25,503 nucleotides of DNA from assembly GCA_009731375.1 (NCBI GenBank), contig BJOX01000078.1, positions 206,804-232,306 of the forward strand, given 5' to 3'. This document shows positions 19,753 to 25,503 of the stretch, piece by piece; within the stretch, counting starts at the first letter, position 1, and each line of letters opens with the position of its first letter. The DNA comes from Paulinella micropora (taxonomy: Eukaryota; Cercozoa; Imbricatea; Euglyphida). A program made the translations under genes and the position numbers. The notes beneath the pieces are model-generated. The model saw only the letters and a list, made by a program, of their open reading frames with translations, searched no databases and was not told where the DNA came from.

Positions 19753-19820
19753 ACATACATTCATACATACATACATATATACATACATACATACATACAT
19801 ACATACATACATACATACAT
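19683..19820. repeat. (CATA)n tract
   Basis: About 135 bp of CATA units, the reverse complement of the tract to the left. Confidence 0.95.
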
Positions 19821-21181
19821 CTTGAATACAGCGGACGCGGAAGACGACTCTGCGTTACTATTATCATGAATAGAACTTCACTGACGACCAGTTTATTCAT
19901 TTTCCACTGACTTCCGGCGGCGCCCTTGACAAACTCAGTCAGCAATTTCCAAGAACGGTGATTTATCATGTGGCGTTTTTTCCAATTTCTAACCGGTGGC
20001 CGGCTGGTGATCATAAGTTGAACCCACCGTCAGGCTCGTAATTTTCAACTTTTCAAATTTTTTTCAAGTGATCTTCGGCGGAGTTGGAGTCTGACAGTGA
20101 TCTCAGTGGCACTGTCAGGCCAGGTGACTTGATTTCAACTCAAGTTCTATTTCGTCCGGTCTCCGAGTGACCCGCATGACTTGAAACTCAGACTTAGAAG
20201 TTAGTCTGTGACTGCTCTTTTTTTTTTTTTTTTTTTCAAGTTTTTGTTTTTTTTTTTTTAATAATTGTGATTTGAAAGTTCATTTTGCCAGGCTCTTAGG
20301 GATGTACATGACCAAAATCGACCCCCTGGAAATTAAATAAAAGTATTTAGGCTTGCGTGCGGTGCTAAAACTAAGAGAAATAGCTAATGAAGAGCTTCAG
20401 AGAGTGAAAACTCCGGTCGGTAGGTAAAAAAAACAGTCATTTCTTGAACTTTGGCTTTTTTGGCCTGTGAGGATGGCAGAAACACGATCGGTATGTAGCC
20501 GGTCGGAAGCGGCCGGCAGCGGCGGTGGGCTAGCCAGATCGGTTGGGATCTGGAGAAGAGTGAAACACTAATTTCAAGTCAATGCAGCATTTCTGTCTGG
20601 CAAGTTTAGGGTCTGAAAAAGCGATTTTTCAATTTTTTAGATCGTGAGATGAAGCTGTTGACGAGTTGGGATGAGGATGTTGAAAGCATTTATCGAAGCG
20701 CAAGTATCAAGGCTTTAATATCTTACTAAATGCAGATAGCTGAGCGGCCACTTACTACTTTTTCTAGCTGATTGAAAATGTAACGGTCATATTTCAAAAT
20801 CATGCTTCAAGCAACGGCCCTGTTGATTAACGCTCTGCTGTCTCATGAGTGAATTGCTGCTAAAAACACAGACTAGGGCAATGGATAAAGCTGGGAAAAC
20901 AAGCGCAGCTATATAAAAAGTCACCAAGGCTGTCCTGTGACACTTGACTTGAGGTGGCTCAGCCTAGCAAAAATAGTGAATTTCCTATCTAAAAGACAAG
21001 GCCCGGACGTAACTGATCATGACGGTAACTGACCTATTACAGCAAGACAGAACCACAAGCGTCATGAGACCAACAAGAAAAAGGTGTTTCAAGTTCAGTG
21101 TGATACATCAAGAATGGGGCCGCCATGAGGTGGTTATGCGATGTATTTTTCAAGTACATTGAGCATTACGAAAATTACTAC
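19821..21181. other. Unique DNA downstream of the minus-strand gene, no gene seen
   Basis: About 1.36 kb of normal-complexity DNA between the CATA tract and the last exon of the transposase-like gene. It has T-rich runs at 20218-20236 and 20247-20260. A perfect 9-bp inverted repeat (CTGACAGTG at 20091-20099, CACTGTCAG at 20110-20118) stands out. A minus-strand AATAAA lies at 19892-19897, far from the stop at 21182. No frame of useful length occurs. If the gene to the right is a transposon, its downstream end should lie here. Confidence 0.5.
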
Positions 21182-21673
21182 CTAGTTACTCTTACGTTTC
21201 TTGCTCCGCGACTTTGCTGATGCTCTGGCCCAAGTAAATCGTTGCTTGAAACCGTTCTTGAGGCAGATTCGCTTCATTACTTGCTGATCGCTGTACAGCA
21301 TGCTCCCAGTGTGTCCCTCGGAAAGTTCTACCTGAAGCGCGATGACTTCCCATTCATAGTCATACCAACCAGCCTCAGCTGTGAGCTTCTCCTGAGCGTC
21401 CTCCAGAGCCATGCCGGCATGATAAACCCAAACACCCTGCTCTTCTTCCTCTGCAAAACCGTATTGCCCTTTGATGAGATCGTTGTCTGATGTTCCAAGC
21501 ACTTGCAACTTCAGCTGGGGCTCGGCTTGTCCCTTAGGATCTTTAGCCACCACAACTCCCAAGGTCCACGCCGAGGTGGGGTAATCGTCCGCGCGTGTCT
21601 GAAAGGCTTCAGCAGTTTCGTTCGGCTCTCGCGGATCGATATTCAGCATCGCTACGACTTCACCAATCTCCAA
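21182..21673 (-). CDS. Last exon of the transposase-like gene, possible SH3-like barrel
   Basis: An open minus-strand segment of about 163 codons ending in TAG at 21182. No ATG starts it: upstream is TTTACAATAG, a fair acceptor, so it is read as the final exon. The first part alternates hydrophobic beta segments (EIGEVVAML, WTLGVVVAKD, LKLQVLG, GVWVYHAGMAL, YEWEVIALQVEL), a pattern seen in small BAH- or chromo-like barrels. The end is basic (KSRSKKRKSN), a likely nuclear signal. Two joins to the previous exon keep frame: GAT|GTTCAG at 21788 with the acceptor before 21673, or TCAG|GTAGCG at 21802 with GTCGTAG before 21651. The first keeps the leading beta strand but has the weaker donor. Membership in the same gene is inferred from strand, spacing, frame and the shared lack of a start. 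Confidence 0.6.
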   Translation of the reverse strand: MEIGEVVAMLNIDPREPNETAEAFQTRADDYPTSAWTLGVVVAKDPKGQAEPQLKLQVLGTSDNDLIKGQYGFAEEEEQGVWVYHAGMALEDAQEKLTAEAGWYDYEWEVIALQVELSEGHTGSMLYSDQQVMKRICLKNGFKQRFTWARASAKSRSKKRKSN

Positions 21674-21787
21674 CTATTGTAAACGAGGCACGTACAATTC
21701 AATTATTTTGTAGGATAATGTAACCTTCGCTGGTTTGTCCCTTTCAACGCCTAGGAGTTACATATGTGTGAGTGAGTTCATCTGAAC

Positions 21788-24606
21788 ATCTCCATCGCTA
21801 CCTGAGTCGACGTGTGCGCTATTGCGGCGCCGGTGATTTCGCGCGGTGCGCCGACTACGTTTGTCACGTTTGCGCTTGCCAGACTTTGCAGGCGCTGCAT
21901 TCTGACTCTCCTGCTTGTTTCGATCCTCAGCCCGTGCAAAGAGTAGCTCCTTCCTTGCTTGCCAAGCTTGTGTAGCTTGCAAATGCACTTTTTGCGCTTC
22001 AACATCTAGAGCACTATTTCGCAACGTGATCTGGTCTGCAGTCTTGCGTTCGAAGGGATCCGCTCGTTTCAACGCGTCGAAATCAGTGGTATCCAGGGCT
22101 TGCCCCAGTTTTTGGCAAATCTCCTCGAAAGGGTGAGCTTTGCCGTCTTCCTGACCTTTTGGAAGATCTTTGATACCCAAGGCTTGCGCGAGCTTTTTTT
22201 GTCGCATAAGAAATGTGTGTTTGGCAGTCTTGGAAGCTTTCGCCTCCATCTGTTCCGTCAAATCCGTACTATTTTTGCACAACTCATCTTTCAGTGCAGC
22301 TTCCTGAAGCAGATACGTTATGATGCTTCTCTCGTCCTGTGCTGCTCTCCTTTTCTCTCTCTCTGCTCGAGATCGCTCTAATACTGCAGCTTGATCTTTG
22401 TAGAACTTATTTCTAAGTGCTCGTGCCAGAGCTTGCGACCGGCTCACACCAAAGCATATGATTGCATTTGTGGTTCGGTGGTCGTTTTGAAGCTCATCAT
22501 CTAGTTTCTCTAGCCATGTCAGCGGCTTGCTGAATGAAATGGCTGTTGCGGCCGAAAGGGTAGGCAATGTCACCCGTGTGCTTCGAAGTTTCAGCTGTCT
22601 GTCCAGGATTCCAAAGCTCGCCTCTGCGATGTCATTGTCAAACTTTGTTGTTTTCAAAATGGCTGCGATTGCGGGTGTAATCTTATTTTCTTCAAGAGAG
22701 CCCCCTTCAAAGAAAATTCCGAAGTGCTTCTCAAACTTAGCAAGAAAACTCGCACATGCCTCCCGCTCGATTTCTTTAAAATCGATGTTGAAGGAATGTT
22801 TTTCCAGCAGGTCGATTTCCACTTTATGAGCTTCCCTATAGCTCTTAACCTCAGGCAGGATTGCAGGAAACTCATTGAAAACGTCGTACCTAGCAGTACA
22901 AAAAAATCATCACAGCACGTCAGTAAATCAAGTTCAGTGAAGTAATGAAGACAATCAGAACCTGAATTTTTTGTCAGGGAAGCCGTCGTCCTTCCAATCA
23001 AGTAGCAGCGAGCGAATCTTCTTCAAGAACGGAATGGCGTCCCAGATGTGCCAACCAACGACAGCGGACTTGACAGCCACACGGTGAGGTTGCAGAATGG
23101 TGACAAACAAACGGCCGTGAAGCTGAAGTCCCGCTATGAGAGCTGCGCTATTAAGATACCCTGTCAGCTTCGTGGCCAGCTGCCCTGCTTGGTCGTCAGC
23201 CACCGTGCACTCCTCGCTAAGCAACAATAAAATTACATATTCATGCGTAGATGCCGACATGCGGGCACAGTCAGTACTTACTCGAGGTATTTGAGCCAGG
23301 GTTTATGCAGTGCAAAAAAGGGCAGCGCAAGCTCGAAATAAACATGGTAGCGGTTTCCTACAAACAATTCTCATTAGTATTGCGTGTTTAGCAGACTTAT
23401 CTTCTGACCTACGCATCGCGGTATCTGTGGCATTTTCTTTTCTGGATACTGGTCTTTAAACGAAACAGCGAAACGCCTCCGGTGTGAAAATGGCCAAAGC
23501 TTGTCCGTCGTGGAAAAAAACTTAGCCAACTCACGCAGAGCGACACATTGTATGTTGTCCTTCTTGCCTATGATTTCGTTCAAGTCCGCTGCTTCACCTA
23601 TCTGATGCTTGATCCAATCGCTGACTGAAGAAGCAAAATCATCCTCGCAGAGACACATTGAATGAATGCTGCATGTCGCACGAAGTCTTTCAATGTCTGG
23701 CAACTCGTTCTCGCTGGATGCAGCACGCTGCACATCCAACCATTCCTTTCCTGTGGCCTGCGCAGCAGCCTCATTGTCCGACATGTAGCAAGCTGGCGCA
23801 GCCAGTAATTGACATGCTTTGATGTCGCCAAACAGATTGAAAAGTGATTCGTCATACTCACCAGCCAGCCGACACTCTTCAGCTGCGGCCTCCAGCGCTG
23901 ACTTGATACCCTTGGCACTATCTTCAGCTGTCCCTGACGGCTGTGTGTAACAACCCCCCGGAAGGACGCGGGCTACGGATCCGTCAGCACGATTGCAAGA
24001 AATTGGACATGCATAGTACTTGACGAGATTCTTGGACGTACCGTCACTATGCAGCGTACAAGACTCACTTTGTGCTATCTCGTAAGCTGTCTGGAGCTGT
24101 GTAACACACAGACCCAATGCGTGCAACCAACGGATGATTGTAGGTATGGCGGGGACGGTCAAGCCGTCTGCGCCCGCGGTAGCCGGGCTGCATTGCAACA
24201 AAAGCTGCAACACCTCTGGAACACGTGATGTCGGCATGTCTGCCGTAAGCAAGCCCCATGCTGCACGAATCACGGCAGGCGAATAAGTGTAAGCAGTGGT
24301 TTTGCCAGAAGTAGACACTTTTTTTCCAGCCGTCGCTCGTAACGGCGTCGGAATGTAATCAGAACCCTGGCTGCATGAAAGATCTTGAGATTGGGTTGGA
24401 GAGTATAATTTGTCCCCGTCTTCTGTTTGTTGTTGCAGCTTTGTGTTTTCTTCAAGCAGCTGTGTCTTTTCTTCAACCAGCTGTGTGTTCTGGTCTTGGA
24501 GCGCAGTTAATTCTGCAGCATGATCTCTTTGTGCTTGCTCAGCTTCTTGATTTAGAGACTGGATTTTTTGGGTGCATCTAACTATGGTCTGCTTGCTATT
24601 TTTGTC
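21788..24606 (-). CDS. Intron-containing transposase-like protein, RNase-H-type core
   Basis: Four exons read leftwards on the minus strand: about 24606-23409, 23357-23282, 23216-22962 and 22889 to about 21788. Introns of 51, 65 and 72 bp have GT-AG ends (G|GTCAGA, GA|GTAAGT, CAG|GTTCTG), and all three preserve frame. The second 5' site is consensus; introns 1 and 3 carry branch-like TACTAAT and TTACTGAC. The N-terminal part is coiled coil (LVEEKTQLLEENTKLQQQ). The core has HSDGTSK (Asp at 24043-24045), MSDNEAAA (Asp at 23776-23778) and a C-x2-H (CSIH, about 23661-23672). GNRYHVYFELA follows across the first splice, then NDIAEASFG (Glu at 22622-22624). This order resembles RNase-H-fold DDE transposases, but I cannot name the superfamily. 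The tail is Glu/Lys-rich helix, then basic. No ATG opens the first exon. A host gene derived from a transposase is an alternative. Confidence 0.65.
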
Positions 24607-24615
24607 AAGCCTTTT

Positions 24616-24879
24616 TCATTCATTTTCAAGCTCTGCGTATTTTTTTGGAAGTTGCTTGCATTCTTCTCGCTGGGATAGATATGCCTCCTGAAGGTAGTGG
24701 TACGAAGAAGTTGCTTCTTCCGCGCTGGCCTTCCACATTGACGCTTCAGCTGCCTTCTGTTCTAACGAACGCTTTTCACGCACAGCGCTTGTCAGAACAT
24801 AGCCAGAGAATCGCGAAACATCCGAGCTTTTTGAGCATGTGCAGCTATTTTGGGTAACGCAAGCAAACAGCCTTTGCAT
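24616..24879 (-). pseudogene. Upstream coiled-coil segment of the transposase-like gene, out of frame
   Basis: An open segment on the minus strand, heptad-rich in its right-to-left second half (EKRSLEQKAAEASMWKAS, LQEAYLSQREECKQL, YAELENE). It ends in TGA at 24616, only nine bases from a TGA that blocks the frame of the next coiled-coil part. The two coils read as one helix if two single-base changes are allowed. Short A-runs (GAATGAAAAAGG and GACAAAAAAAT) lie exactly there, so indels in the genome or the assembly are equally possible. An ATG at 24877-24879 exists, but the sequence before the coil looks like out-of-frame readthrough. Confidence 0.5.
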
Positions 24880-25058
24880 AGTTTTGAATTTGCAAGGTTC
24901 TGAGATCTATAAGGCAGCAGACCCAAACTCTGCCACTCTGTTATGCTCTGCTCAGGAATCGCGCAGCCAGAAACATGACCCGAGGACGATTTTATAGCTC
25001 TCCATCCTACTCCGCAAGCGGCACAGAGTCCTAGATAAGCCGTCTGTTTGGGTGGCAT
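24792..25058 (-). pseudogene. Cysteine-rich N-terminal segment of the transposase-like gene
   Basis: Starts at ATG 25056-25058 (MPPKQTAYLGLCAAC) and runs to TGA at 24792. It shows C-x2-C (LCAACGVGW), an isolated GC about 20 residues later, and a second C-x2-C (LCKGCLL). The spacing fits a small zinc-binding domain, as found at the N terminus of many transposases for DNA binding. The frame must shift near 24780-24810 to reach the coiled coil that follows. A candidate intron there would be shorter than 40 bp, so a frameshift is more likely than splicing. An upstream in-frame start at 25091 is not ATG. Confidence 0.45.
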
Positions 25059-25100
25059 TCCTAATAGATTAAAAATAAGAGAAACAGACACGGTTCACCG

Positions 25101-25104
<4 letters not shown>

Positions 25105-25158
<54 letters not shown>

Positions 25159-25175
25159 AGAGAGGAGAGAGAGAG

Positions 25176-25214
<39 letters not shown>
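25105..25214. repeat. (GA)n tract
   Basis: About 110 bp of GA dinucleotides with a few phase slips, about 45 bp upstream of the presumed ATG of the minus-strand gene. It may occupy promoter sequence. Confidence 0.95.
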
Positions 25215-25219
<5 letters not shown>

Positions 25220-25335
25220 GTGTGTGTGTATGCACTGTGTATATGTGTGTATTACTATGTGTGTATGTGTGTATGTGTGTGTATGTATGTGCATGTGTGT
25301 GCTTGTGTGTGTAAGTGTGTGTGTGTGTGTGTGTG

Positions 25336-25377
<42 letters not shown>
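25215..25377. repeat. (TG)n / (TATG)n then (GA)n tract
   Basis: TG-rich repeat to about 25335, then about 40 bp of GA. The last 126 bases of the window are AT-rich with TATG and CATG units and no gene. Confidence 0.93.
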
Positions 25378-25381
<4 letters not shown>

Positions 25382-25503
25382 GCATTTTAGAACTTTTTTG
25401 TGGTATATTGATGTTGCATGAAAAATATGTATGTATGCGTGTTATGTATGCATGTTATGCAATGTATAGTACCTTATGTATGTACGTTATGTATGCATGT
25501 AAT

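Overview
The window looks like nuclear DNA of an animal, most likely an aquatic invertebrate, with an extreme load of simple repeats. Three things point this way: spliceosomal introns with GT-AG borders, a fragment of a restriction-like-endonuclease LINE, and a tRNA-derived SINE. I cannot name the species. There is no bacterial gene organisation, and almost every long open frame left of 19.8 kb is a microsatellite read as protein. Six N runs (four of exactly 10 bases, one of 144, one of 684) show this is a scaffold, with most breaks at or beside homopolymers or microsatellites.

Layout. 1-2.9 kb: AT, TTG, GGTA, GA and homopolymer tracts around short recurring unique motifs, plus one possible minus-strand exon (about 1992-2200) that may be part of a C1-type zinc domain. 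2.9-3.8 kb: unique sequence without a recognised gene. 3.8-6.4 kb: TTC, TTTC, TTA, GAA/TTC, TC and TTG tracts; a tRNA-derived SINE (4137-4398) sits inside the TTA tract. 6.4-10.9 kb: TATC and TATG tracts carrying tandem or scattered unique units, including a 36-bp unit present seven times and once inverted. 10.9-12.26 kb: a 5'-truncated LINE (end of reverse transcriptase, CCHC finger, start of the endonuclease) cut by a gap. 13.3-14.0 kb: a 137-bp perfect direct repeat around 409 bp of unique DNA. 14.5-15.3 kb: a decaying minisatellite. 15.47-16.53 kb: a foldback element with a GC-rich tandem duplication in its loop. 16.6-18.5 kb: ATC-rich DNA with six copies of a core of about 65 bp, most of them followed by an ATG/CAT strand switch. 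18.5-19.8 kb: TATG and then CATA tracts forming a large inverted repeat.

19.8-25.1 kb is the only region with ordinary coding composition. A minus-strand, intron-containing gene of about 3.9 kb runs from about 25058 to 21182. Its parts, in order, are a cysteine-rich N-terminal region, a long coiled coil, an RNase-H-like transposase-type core split by 51-, 65- and 72-bp introns, a basic tail, and a last exon that may fold as an SH3-like barrel. The core and three introns read cleanly. The N-terminal third has at least two reading-frame breaks, so this is either a decaying transposon, a domesticated gene with more introns than I could place, or a gene damaged by indel errors. Past 25.1 kb the window returns to GA and TG repeats.

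The recurring pattern is that microsatellites abut short unique units which are themselves repeated. Many of the simple-repeat tracts therefore seem to have spread or expanded together with adjoining unique DNA rather than arising independently.
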